Assembly: GCA_008638375.1 (NCBI GenBank)
Contig: CM018048.1
Location: 56,142,347 to 56,206,346, forward strand
From: Nyssa sinensis
Taxonomy: Eukaryota; Streptophyta; Magnoliopsida; Cornales; Nyssaceae
Direction: 5' to 3'
Length of the DNA stretch: 64,000 nucleotides
Part shown: piece after piece, positions 23,320 to 33,786 of the stretch
Layout of the letters: each line of letters opens with the position of its first letter
Numbering within the stretch: the stretch's first letter is position 1
Program-made: the position numbers and the translations under genes
Notes under the pieces: model-generated
The model's input: the letters and a program-made list of their open reading frames with translations, nothing else
Told to the model about the DNA's origin: nothing
The model's database searches: none

Positions 23320-24729
23320 GGTGTTAGGACTATTATTCATAAGTATTGGCTAATCTATGGGACAAAACTATCATTAAGTTGTAAAGTTCACCAAGTTATT
23401 GAGTTTAGAGTCCTTAACCTTATGATCATTGAAGAAAATGTCTGCTTCCAGTTAAATGCTATTTTATTTCCGCATGACTCTCATATACTCATATGGCGAA
23501 GGATTGGTAAGCACTTAGTGAGTTTGGATCAAATCTATCTCAGACACACACCCTTATACATTAAGTTTAATTTACATTCTAAATATATGATAGTGTATAG
23601 TGAAGATTGTACAATGAATAATAGTCGTTCACATGACTATGCCTAGTACTTAAAGATGATTTAAGTAGATTTAAGTAGGCTATTATATTTCATTGACCTA
23701 AAACTGAAAATTATAGTGTTTTTCACAATATTCGTTTGAACGAATCATGGGTTCATTTGCCCGAATCATGAATTCATTCGCACGAATATTCCAAAAAGTT
23801 TCTTTGTATATATTAACGATATATTCGTTTGATCTTTCAATTGAACAAATTTTCTAAGAAACCCTTTAACGAGATATTCGTTCGAACAAATGATCCAACG
23901 AATTTTTCAGTAACTTTCAAATCACATTCGTTCAATAGTTCGTTTGAACTAATTGAGGTTCGTTCAAACGAATTGAGTTTCGTACGAACAAACACCCAAT
24001 CCGTGGGAACGAATGTCACGCAGATCAATTTTCTAATTGGATTTAAACAGTGCAATTTCTTTTGCAAAACCCATCTTATATAAAGTTTTGATCCCTAGTT
24101 CGTGGGGGGTTTTGGGCCGCTATCAAAAAGAGTTTCTAAACTTTCTAAAAGTATTTTATTCATATGCATATTGCATACATAGATCAAATCCTTAAAAAAA
24201 GAACCTGAATTTCATCTTCTACATTGTTCGTAGAGTACAAGCTTGTGGATTTCAAGTTTGTGCCATCGATAGAGTTTGAGGTTTTGTGGAGTTTGCAATT
24301 GTGCTTGGATTGTCGTTCATGGAATTCGAAGCAACAGATACACTTGAAGGGTACTCATGGATTCGAGTTTGAGAAGATTCAAATTATCAACAAGGCTTGA
24401 GAGACTAAAACTAAGTTGTATAGAGTCTGTAATCATCGAACCTCTTCTAGTGGATTCACATCTGGGTTAGCACCCCGGGGTTTTTCAAAACAGATTCAGT
24501 TGATCTGTGGCGGTTTCCTCGTCAACAAATTCAGTGCACTTTCTCTATCTTTTTACTATTGCTTTATTTATTATTGTTATAGTTTAACATTTCATGTCAC
24601 TGAATTTGATTACACTCACTAGAAAATTAATTTTAACATAGTTAAACATATAATTTTTATTTGTTATTGAGGCCTATTCACCCCCCAAGTCTAATTCTTA
24701 ACATCTAGACATAGATTGGACCCTTCACA
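23320..24729 (+). mobile_element. Solo LTR inserted in copia gag/protease, TSD CAAGG
   Basis: It begins TGTTAGGACTATT and ends GGACCCTTCA, with TG...CA termini. The 5-bp duplication CAAGG stands immediately before 23320 and after 24729. The interrupted copia reading continues on either side. The U3 part (23730-24020) has about ten TTCGAACGAA-like palindromes. CACCCCGGGGTTTTTC and CCTATTCACCCCCC near the 3' end are typical of SIRE-type copia LTRs. No internal domain is present, so this is a solo LTR of about 1.41 kb. A related truncated copy lies at 14945-16084. Confidence 0.9.
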
Positions 24730-25815
24730 AGGTGATCAAAATATATAAGAAGTCTGTGAATGCTACAACAGAAGATATTTGTGATGCCTTGATATTAAGC
24801 GTTGACAATCCTCTTGAGACTTGGATTTTAGATTCTGGAACGTCTTTCCATTCATTCTCACAAAGAGAAATCATGGAGAATTATGTAAGTAGTGATTTCG
24901 GAAAGGTTTATTTGGTTGATGATGAACCTTTAAATATTATGGGAAAAAGGAATGTAAAAATAAGGCTACCAAATGTGTTTGTATGAAAAATACAGAATGT
25001 CAGACATGTGCTTGGAATGAAAAGGAATTTGATTTCTATGGGATTGCTTGATAATAAAGGTTATGTCGTAACACGTTCACAGGTGGGCTATGGAAAATCT
25101 CCAAATGAGCCATGGTTATTGCTCGTGGTACGAAGATTGACACTCTTTATGTGACAACAAACAACAAGAATGCAGTAGCAATTGTTGATGAAAAGGAAGA
25201 CTCACACTTGTGGCACTATAGGCTTAGGCATATGAGCGAGAAAGGGATAAAGGTGCTTCTATCAAAAGAGAAATTGCCAGGTTTGAAATTAATTAATCTT
25301 CATTTGTACAATGATTGTATTTTCGGAAAGCAAAAGAGGGTTAGTTTTTCGAAGGATGGCAAGAAATTAAAGACAAAAAAATTAGAGTTGATTCATACTA
25401 ATGTATGGGGGGCCTTTTCCAATTGCATTTCTTGGGGGGATCGTATTATTATGTCACTTTTATTGATGATTCAACTAGAAAGATATAGGTTTATTTTCTA
25501 AAGAATAAATCTGATGTTTTTGCTACCTTTAAAAATTGAAAAGTCTTGGTGGAGATTGAAACATATTTAAAAATCAAGTGTTTGAGATTAGACAATAGAG
25601 GGGAGTATGGAGATAGTGAGTTCAAAAGGTTTTGTGCTGATAATGGGATACAAATGCAAAAGACAGTTCGAAAAACACCCCAACAGAATGGCGTTGCAGA
25701 ATACGCATGCTAGAGTTATAAGGATACACTCTGGATTGCTAAAAATGTTCTGGGCAGATGCAGTCAACACTGTAACATATATTTTTGGATTCTATACATC
25801 TTGGAATTAGTATTT
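24730..25815 (+). pseudogene. Copia protease to integrase remnant, continuation of the gag at 22840
   Basis: Protease motif WILDSGTSFHSF (about 24822-24857) has the catalytic DSG intact. The GAG-pre-integrase segment LWHYRLRHMSEKGIKVLLS lies at about 25208-25264, with an Arg where the zinc-binding Gly usually stands. Zinc-binding CIFGKQKRVSF follows. The integrase core reads LELIHTNVWG (near 25385) then KCLRLDN with PQQNGVAE (25680-25700), and ends at FWADAVNTVTYI near 25780. There are several frameshifts. RT and RNase H are absent. The 3' junction near 25815 leads into unassigned sequence up to about 26300. Confidence 0.87.
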
Positions 25816-26309
25816 GAAGCCACAATACCATTTCTTTGATTTCATACAATCATAAATCACACAAAAGATTTTCTATGTTAGTGGGTGATCAGTACAAGAA
25901 GACTATGTTGGTGGATGACCAATGTGTGGAGCATGGACTTTTATTACATGGAACTTGCACACAGTTGGAGGTAGTGGATCTGAGAATTGTGGATGGTGCT
26001 TGGTTGTAAAAGACTAATCAAAGTTGAAGCGCACAAGAGGAAGTTATCGACAGATTAGCAGGTAAATCACTATAGGTGATAGGTTAGTTATTTATGGGTT
26101 GATAGTTATGTAGACTTGTAATGTCGTTCTTTTTAATTAGTGAATCTTTTACAGGTAGTATAGCATGTAAGATTGTGTGTGATTGGCTTATGATTTAATT
26201 TTTATAGTTGGATGCATGTTATTTTCTTAACACTAGTTTATCTATATTCTATAGATTTGGTTTTGGCTTTCCCAAACAAGTCATAAGAGTTGATTGAGAC
26301 AAAAAATTA

Positions 26310-27845
26310 ATATAATGCCGAAAAAGGTTAGGGAAGAGAGATAGAATGCAAAGGAATTTTTTATGGGAGTGTGGTTATGATCATAGAGGTCTTAATTGGG
26401 TTAAGTGGGATCGGGTTTGTTTAGAAGAAGAAAAATAAAGTATAGGGGGTTTAGGAATACGCAATGCAAATGATATTAATATGGAAACCATGCCTAAATT
26501 AGGATGGAGAATACTAACAGAGCATCATAACATTTGGGTCTCACTAATTCGGGAAAAATATCTTGCTAAGAGTGACTTCTTTAGTGCTAAAATGAAGATT
26601 ACTAATTCTTGGGCATGGAAGAATATCTTAAAGGCTCGAATTATAATAAGTGAAGGGATAAGATGGACTATGGGTACTGGCGAAAATATTTTATTCTAGA
26701 TTGATAAATGGGCAATGGATAAGGCTTTATATGAATACATATCACCGAGGCAGAAGGCATAGATTGGGATTTAAAGGTTAGTGAATGTATTTTGGAAAAT
26801 AAGCAATGGAATGAAGAAAAAATCAAGAATGTAGTAGGGGATGTGTTATGTAGGATCATTACTCAGATTCCAATTCCAATGACAGATATTGAGGATGCCA
26901 AGTGGTGGAATTTGGAAAATACTGGTTTGTTTACACAGAGTCTGCTACAAGACTAGCTAGGGATACAAGGCATAGAGATAGAAATCGGAACTTGAACCCA
27001 AAAAAAAAGGCATATTTCACTTGGTGTTGGAAGTTAAGGTGTGCCCCAAAAATAAAATCTTCTTATGGCTGCTTTTAAGAGGCAGGAGGCCTACAAAAGA
27101 GTTGTTAAATAAAAGAGGTATAAAGGTTAATATTTATTGTGATTTATGTTCTGACAAGATTGAAGATCAGGACCATATTTGTTTGCATTGTAAAGGAGCC
27201 AAGTATGTGTGGGATTTGATTGGGGGGTCCTGTGAAAGACCAGGTGTGAGAGGCATTGATATCATTGAATAGGTTAAGAAAATTCAGGCAATTAGTAACA
27301 GGAGTAGGGATATTGGGGAGAAAATGGTTAATATACTTTAGCAAATTTGGTGTTAGCGAAATAATAGAACTTTTAGGAAGGAAAAACTTAATCCTTATAA
27401 TATTATTGAAAAAGCCACTTGCTTGTTTACAGATTGTTATAAGATAAATGAATAGATTAATCCCATTTCTGATAACAATATGGTAAGCAAAAGGATGAGA
27501 TTCATTAGGTGAATTCTGCCTATTAGTAAGAAAAAATTAAATTTTGATGGCCTTAGAAAGGTTGAGTGTCTATCAGAAGGAGTTGGGGTTATTGTTAGGA
27601 ATTATGAAGGGGAAATTTGTTGAGCTTTGTCTTGATGGTTTGATCAAAATCTTTTGGTACCACAGTTGGAGGCTTTGGCTCTTAGAGAAGGTTTACTAGG
27701 TATTGATGTTCAAGATGGTAGAAAGTTTGATATTGAAGGAGATTCTAAGTATATTATTAATGTTTTATTGGAAAAACAAAATTGTTCTTGGAGAATTTAC
27801 AATATCTTAATGGAATGTGTTAATATTATTAGAAATTTTTCCTAG
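26310..27845 (+). mobile_element. L1-type LINE remnant (post-RT, zinc finger, RNase H)
   Basis: Plus-strand frames contain a FFMGVW and GLGIRNANDINMETMPKLGW region (26360-26500), ILTEHHNIWVSLIREKY (26508-26558), the zf-RVT zinc finger KNKIFLWLLLRGRRPTKELL (27050-27109) with CDLCSDKIEDQDHICLHC (27139-27192), and a C-terminal RNase H (VPQLEALALREGLLGID, then DIEGDSKYIINVL; 27657-27770). This is the usual layout of a plant L1 ORF2 3' half. It contains many stops and frameshifts. The catalytic RT domain and the 3' tail are not visible. Confidence 0.85.
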
Positions 27846-28690
27846 TTGACTGCTAGAATTTACATTTCTTAAATGTTTTTGAAAAATAAAACAGAAATAT
27901 ATCGCTCTTGCTTAAAATAAAAAATTTCCAAATGTTAGGTTCTCTAGTTTATTCTTTTTGGCACCCTGAGACCAATATTAAATAATATATTTTTAATTTC
28001 TTTTTTATCTTTTAAGTAGTAGATGGTCACCCATTGCAAAACATTGATGTATACTGAGTTAAAGTGAAAATAGTGAGAGAAGAGCAAATTTCTTGAAATC
28101 AAGTACCATCATGGATCGAGGGGGTCTTTGGAATCGGAATTTGTGGAATTCTAGGAAAAAGATAAAGATAAAATGTAAAACTTAAATTAAATATAAAAAA
28201 AAAAAATGTGAAGTGTATATGATTCTAGGGTATAGAAAATTAATAAAAAAAAAAAAAACAATAGACCATAAAATTAATATAGATTAAAAAACAAATATTT
28301 ATCATTTGCTATTACATTTCACATTAGGATATTATAACATCTATGTAAGGAAAATTTATATTTGATTAATTGTGAAATTTACCTTATTAGTTTATGTATT
28401 AAAAATTCATTCCAAAAGTAATTCTTAAGTCATTAATTGTTATATTAGGTTAAGTCTTAATGTTTTTACAACTTTAGTCGATCTTTTTCTTGAAGACTTG
28501 ATCAAATCAAACTTTATTACAACTATTACTTTTAAAGAAGATGAACATTGACAACATCTTATTAATTTAGAATTGCTTCATGAAAGGTATAAACATACAT
28601 GCACATCATGTATTCATGTTAATTGCATTTTGTAATTGTGTGTGTTCAATCTTTTTGTGTTTTGCTTCTCCACTAGTTTCATGTTTTCAT
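27846..28690. other. AT-rich, no feature recognised
   Basis: Sequence is rich in A and T runs (for example near 28195-28260). No ORF with a family motif, repeat or RNA signature was found on either strand. Confidence 0.6.
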
Positions 28691-28699
28691 GATACATAG

Positions 28700-29560
28700 G
28701 TTAAGCTCTTTTTAGTTTTGAATTTGGTTTAAAAAGATATTTAAATATGTCCAAGTATGTCACTTAAGTACTTAGTGATTTTTGTACTCGTGTTAAAATC
28801 GAAAATGAAAAAAATTACAAAACCAATACTAAGACCATTCGAATGCGGTCAAGATTCGTTTGAACAAAAACATTGTCTAAATGAAAACATCATCCAAACA
28901 GAGGAGCAATGATCATTTGAACACTTGTTTAGAATCGGAGAATTTAATTGGTTTCTTACTCCGAATTGAATTTGGTTTAGGTTAAATCTATATATTAAGT
29001 GACAAGTTTCTTTATATATGAGAGGCAGCTTTTTCTTTCTAGATGGCATTCTTGACATCGATAAAGAGCACTTCAGAAATTCTTGAATTCATGTGTTTAA
29101 TACATCAGTTCTAGAGTTTGGCTTCACATACATAATTGTAAAGATTTTAAATCATGGTTAAAGTGATTGTTGTAAAAAGTATGGCTAAAAAGATAGTGCA
29201 ATCAACATATAATGGAAAAACGTAAAGGATTGTGGGTAAAATTAATTAATGGTATAAGTCTACTATGCAGCGTAGTCGGTTAATTATCAGTAGTTTATTA
29301 TTACTTGTACTGATTGATTTTCTTAATGAATAGATTCTCTTTCAATAGTAAAATTTATTCTCACGAGGGTTTCTTATGTAAGATCTAGCATCTCTCTTGC
29401 TTAAGTGTGTTCTTTATATTCGTACTTTATATTTTGTTTGTTTTAAGTACTTAGTTATATATCTGATAGGAGTTTTAATTTAAATAATTAATCGAACACT
29501 TTGCTATACCACTTGAATTCACTGTTCATGTTAAAAAATAATTTAAAATTATTTGAGTAA
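28700..29560 (+). mobile_element. Probable copia LTR fragment
   Basis: Segments such as GGATTGTGGGTAAAATT, TCACGAGGGTTTCTTATGTA, a long TTTGTTTGTTTTAAGTACTTAG run and GCTATACCAC (about 29220-29510) resemble the R-U5 part of SIRE/Tork-type LTRs. ATTCGTTTGAAC-like motifs occur upstream (28835-28925). No termini or target duplication were identified. Confidence 0.35.
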
Positions 29561-29904
29561 CTCTGTGGAGATAATTAGTTCATTAAATTAATTTTTAATT
29601 AATTAATTATAAACTTAAATTGCCTCAATCTTAACTTCAAAAACAACAAACTTTTGTAGCTAATCTACACGTGAATATTTCATTATGAAAATATTGAGTC
29701 AAATGCAATAATTGATAATACAATGAAGTGTCAAATGCAATACATAAGAAAGAAAATAATGTTCGTTTTTCAAAACAATTAAAAAGAACCGCGGAATCGA
29801 TAATTCATGAAAAGATGTGATGTGACCAGGTAATAGGAGTTGATTGGACTTGGAGACAACAAATATTAATGTACTATTCCTAAATAATTGAAAATATATA
29901 TTAA

Positions 29905-31445
29905 AGAATTTTTGACCGAACTCACATAATTTTAAAAGTTATTTTTCGGACTCAAGTGAATTTTAACATATTTTTCGAAGACATGTCTTTTTGAAAAACG
30001 TCCAAATCTAAAACGTTTCTAAAATTTATTTTTTGACCAAAAATGTAGGAGAAGTTAACGCCTTTAAAAAGCAGAGAGGAAGAATGCGCCACTTTAAAGA
30101 CGTAGCATTCTTATACGCTTGTTTTCTGTTACGGGCCTCCTCAACTCAGACGCTTTTAGGTTGAGTGGGAGTTGTTTCTCATATACAGAAACTTGGAGCA
30201 GAGATTCGAAGCTTCCGAAGCAAAGAAATCAACAATTTCGCTCTGTTTTTCCAGCTTTATAAAGCATTTTCTCTATATTCTTTCTGGTGATCTTCATCAC
30301 TTCTCATTTCTTTCTCTCTTCGACCCTTGTCCTTCAAATATTCCCCGGAGTTTCACGGCTGCTTCTGTTGTCAGGTCTGTCGTCACCTTCAAATATTCCC
30401 TGGGTTTATTCATTTCAATTTTGAGAGAGCGGGCGGCAAGCTATTGGGCTTTGCTTGTCGAATTTCTGGATGACATCTATGGCCGGAACTAAGAACAATG
30501 GCAAATCAAAGGCAGCTATTGAAGAATCTCAGAACATGTCCCAATTGGAATGGGAAAGACCTCAAGTTAAGGACTTCGATACCAGCTTCGAGAGGCGACA
30601 AGGTAGGCTAGTTTTTGAGAAAACCTCCATGTCAAATAGGCCTCTCAAGAAGGTCAGAAATCCAGAGCGTCTTGTCCCATTTCAGTCCTCTGCTTCTGTA
30701 ACTCATCATCACCTTTCTCTCTTCCCTCCTCTGTTTCTAACTGTACTAGTATGCCTATAACTCTTCCTCCTCCGTCCTCGTCGATGCCATCCTCAAGGCT
30801 TTTATTTCCTTTTGCATTAGATGGGTCTCGGCAGTCCATAGAAAGCTCACAACAATTCAGAACAAATCCTCTGCCTATGCTCCATCCACAGCAGAAAAAT
30901 GAGCAGTAGATGATCTCTTTCGCTCCCCACCACCACCATGGTTTTGGGTACCCACCATACTTTGCAGGGGACTCGGCGTCGTTGCAACTACAACAGCAAC
31001 AGATATTGTAGTATTGGAGTGATGCATCGAACCTTAGTCCAAGAGGAAGGATGATGATGATGAACAGGTTGGCACAGGACGGCAGGAACTTGCTTAGGCC
31101 TCTGATGCCCTCCGTTTCTTCGTTTCGAGTTTCTGTACGTGAGAAACAACTCCCGTTATACTCAACCTAAAAGCGTCTGAGAGGAGGCCTGTAACAGAAA
31201 ACAAGCGTATAACAATGCTACGCTTTTAAGAGGCGCATTTTTCTTCCACACTTTTAAGAGGCGCATTATTCTTCTCCGCCTTTTAAAGGCGTAACAACCT
31301 TTCTACGCTTTTAGTTAAAAAAAATTTTTAAGAGCGTCTTAGATTCAGACGCTTTTCAAAAGGACATGCCTTTGAAAAATAAGTTGAAACTTACTTGGGT
31401 CCGAAAAATAAATTTTAAAATTACATGGGTCAGGTCAAAAATTCG
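29905..31445. mobile_element. Pack-type TIR DNA transposon with captured gene fragment
   Basis: The two ends are long inverted repeats. The left arm (29905 to about 30195) and right arm (about 31120-31445) both start GAATTTTTGACC, counting inward, and share ACGCTTGTTTTCTGTTAC, AGACGCTTTTAGGTTGAGT and GTTGTTTCTC blocks. The right arm is longer because of an internal duplication around AAGAGGCGCAT. The 8-bp sequence TATATTAA flanks both sides (29897-29904 and 31446-31453), indicating transposition. The length of 8-9 bp fits hAT or Mutator-type elements; long TIRs favour the latter. There is no transposase. The interior is GC-richer and gene-like. Confidence 0.85.
30197..31119 (+). pseudogene. 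Captured host gene fragment, AP2/ERF (ERF053/054-like) N-terminal region
   Basis: After a CT-rich leader, a frame opens at 30479 (MAGTKNNGKSKAAIEE) and continues with SNRPLKKVRNPERLVPFQSS (30633-30692). A second frame (30747-31150) gives Pro/Ser/Gln-rich sequence including LLFPFALDG, FAGDSASLQLQQQ and LSPRGRMMMMNRL. From memory this resembles the region upstream of the AP2 domain in ERF053/ERF054-type transcription factors. The AP2 domain itself is absent. TAG stops occur at two glutamine-like positions (30907, 31008), and a frame change near 30750 breaks the reading. Family assignment is moderate; transposon capture is well supported by the flanking inverted repeats. Confidence 0.55.
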
Positions 31446-31627
31446 TATATTAAGACTTGTCACAGGTTTTTTTTTTATAATTGTTTTTTGGCATGCCGAG
31501 AAGAAGTCCGTGTTCTTGTGGCCTATCAGATCCTTTCGTGTGTATCTCATATATAAATTAATGCTAAGAATTTCAATGAGTGTCACACCATATATATTAA
31601 AATAAGATGAGATAATTTTAAACTCGC

Positions 31628-32246
31628 CTAGTGCCTAAAAGCTTATGAAGTTTGATAATGAGATCAACTTCATCTGATTCGAATTCTCCTCTCTTGATAT
31701 TTGGGCTCAGATAGTTCAACTACCTCGATCTACAACTTTTTCGGCACCGGTTCAAGCCTTTAAAGACAATGATTGATAAAGAATAAGCTAGTTTTTGAGT
31801 GGCGGGGTAGACTTAATTCTCCGCGACCTAATTTAATGATTTTGTAATATGGGTATATTTAGTTTTTTTTTTATGATTTATTATCCAATATTTCGAGTCG
31901 ATTAATTCGGGTAATCAATTTCATTGTCTATTAATAGAAGACTTGATTAAAATTGGGACAGGATCTCATATGAACTGGTTTCAAAATAAAATAACAATTA
32001 TTGATTTTTAACTCTATATATTACACAAATCAATTAGATTGCAAAATTTTACCTTCGCAGCTGATCAAAGTGGTCCTTGACATTACCTGCTCTGAGGGGA
32101 ACTTGGTGCCATTTCCCTTCTCCATACTTTTGGATGCAGTTTCTTAAAAGGACGTCTTCTTCAGTCCACGAACCTTTTCTAACCTTTGACAAACTCTTCG
32201 TGGCCAATGTGGCAGTGACCGAAAATGGACAGACTGATGTGTGCAT
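31628..32246 (-). pseudogene. Anthocyanin-type R2R3-MYB pseudogene (exons 1-2 only)
   Basis: Exon 1 (32246-32087) encodes RKGSWTEED and [15 protein letters not shown], the R2 start typical of subgroup-6 (PAP1/AN2/MYBA-type) anthocyanin activators. Intron 1 (32086-31758, 329 nt) is GT-AG in phase 1. Exon 2 (31757-31628) is exactly the usual 130 nt and encodes GLNRCRKSCRSR, a stop, then [20 protein letters not shown]. The stop is TAG in place of the conserved R2 tryptophan codon TGG. The donor after exon 2 is GCGAGT rather than GTGAGT. Exon 3 (rest of R3 and activation domain) is not found between 31446 and 31627, nor left of the transposon at 29905-31445. Members normally switch on anthocyanin genes; this copy cannot encode a full DNA-binding domain. 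The start codon is uncertain. Confidence 0.88.
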
Positions 32247-32725
32247 TGTTGACGAGGCATACTCTAGTCTGCAACTAGAACCATTTTTATATACATCACA
32301 TGCATAGACTTTTCCTTTTTTTTTTTTGGGGGGGGGGGGGTGGAACACTTTATTTTGGGATGGATTTTGTCTATGTTGACAAGATTCTCATCTCGTGTCA
32401 GTGTCAGAAAAAAAAATACAAAAATGTTATTTTAACTTGGGCTTACTTGGAACAATTTGAGAATAAAACGATAATTTTAAATGAGATGTTTTTTATTTTT
32501 ATTTTTATTTTTGATTTAAATTTAAATTTTATTCTTCTCATTTTTTATTATTTATTATATTAGGAATTAAAAGAGTTTGATCTCCTTGTTAAGATGTTGA
32601 TTCTCTTTGGTATTCATGTTTTCAATACTTATAGATTTGAATTAAACAATGTTAAAATAGGAGTCACGAGTAATATAATTATAAATAAAACTCCATGTAT
32701 ATAAATATAAATATATATATATATA
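32247..32725. other. Short intergenic with G-run and TA tract
   Basis: A (T)n(G)12 run lies at about 32317-32341, upstream of the MYB fragment, and a TA microsatellite at 32708-32725 forms the target of the large Tat element. No gene is seen. Confidence 0.7.
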
Positions 32726-33394
32726 TGATGCTGCACTTTTTGACTCGCAACACGTGAGGATTCCGTGACCTGTAGAACACTCAGAGAGATGATCAGAGGG
32801 CCACCAGATTGGCTCCGGCGGTAGCCGCTCCGATGCTTAAGTAATTAAAGGAATTGAAAGACTGTATTGAAAGCCAAAGAATGAGCATCAGAGAATGAAG
32901 CGTACCTCTAGGGTTTAATATATAAGCCGTGGTTATCCTTATTTGATTAGGTTTTGCCGCCACGAATATAGGGATTTGATCATCGGAGATTTGCAGTTAC
33001 CTTGTGGAGCATTGAATCATAGATGGAGATAATCATAGATAGTAGTTTCCGTGTTGAAGGCTGTTTCCTTATTCCCCGCTTAACGGTTGTTAAGGAAACT
33101 ATATATGCAGCGTTGAATAAATATTGTCCAGAACAGGAGGTCTGGAAGATGTACATGAGAATATCCTGAATGCTTCATCTGCACTGTATGACCGAGTTTA
33201 TCGGTTCTGAATGATATATAAATAAGAATGCCCTGAAGGCTTGTGGCTGCTCTGTATGATAGACATGAGAATACCCTAAAGGCTTGTAGCTGTTCTGTAT
33301 GACCGAAGTATATGAGCTCTGTAGGATCGAGATTTGTTAATTTGATGGGCACACGTGTCTCAAAGTGATTGGTATGTCTGTTTGTGGTATATCA
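32726..33394 (-). repeat. 3' LTR of the Tat element
   Basis: On the minus strand it reads TGATATACCACAAACAG...GCAGCATCA. It is the same length as the partner at 43927-44595 and differs at about 14 sites, ten of them transitions by my count. Confidence 0.97.
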
Positions 33395-33412
33395 GCTACT
33401 CCCCCCCCGAGC
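33395..33412 (-). other. Polypurine tract of the Tat element
   Basis: The minus strand immediately before the 3' LTR reads GGGCTCGGGGGGGGAGTAGC. The G8AG core is the expected plus-strand primer site for reverse transcription. Confidence 0.8.
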
Positions 33413-33786
33413 CCTTGTTAAAAGCTAGGGATTTAACTAGGGTTGAGGGTTTTGTGAAGAGTCATACATTTTGCCTTCCCAATTCTCGAGACGTCGATTT
33501 AACGTGTCATTTATTGCGCAGCCGATACTCGAGAATCCATTATTATTCTCAACCGTTGTGTCGGCTCGTCTTGGAAGGCTCATATTTCGAATGCGTATAT
33601 AGAGAGAGGGAAATGTCTTTCGCACCTTTCTTCTGCATCTATCTCTACAGTACCAGACCGTCATTTAACATATCTTGGAGTTTTGGAGGATCTCCGGTGT
33701 TCATAACCCTTTCTTGATCTCAGGTTCGACTTTTAGTCCCCTTCTTCATTCCTTCTCGTTTGTTTCGTCTCTTTCTCTTGTTCGCT

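Noticed and set aside
23829..24083. Overlapping ORFs on both strands in the solo LTR
   Set aside because: They are produced by the palindromic TTCGAACGAA cluster and contain no protein motif.
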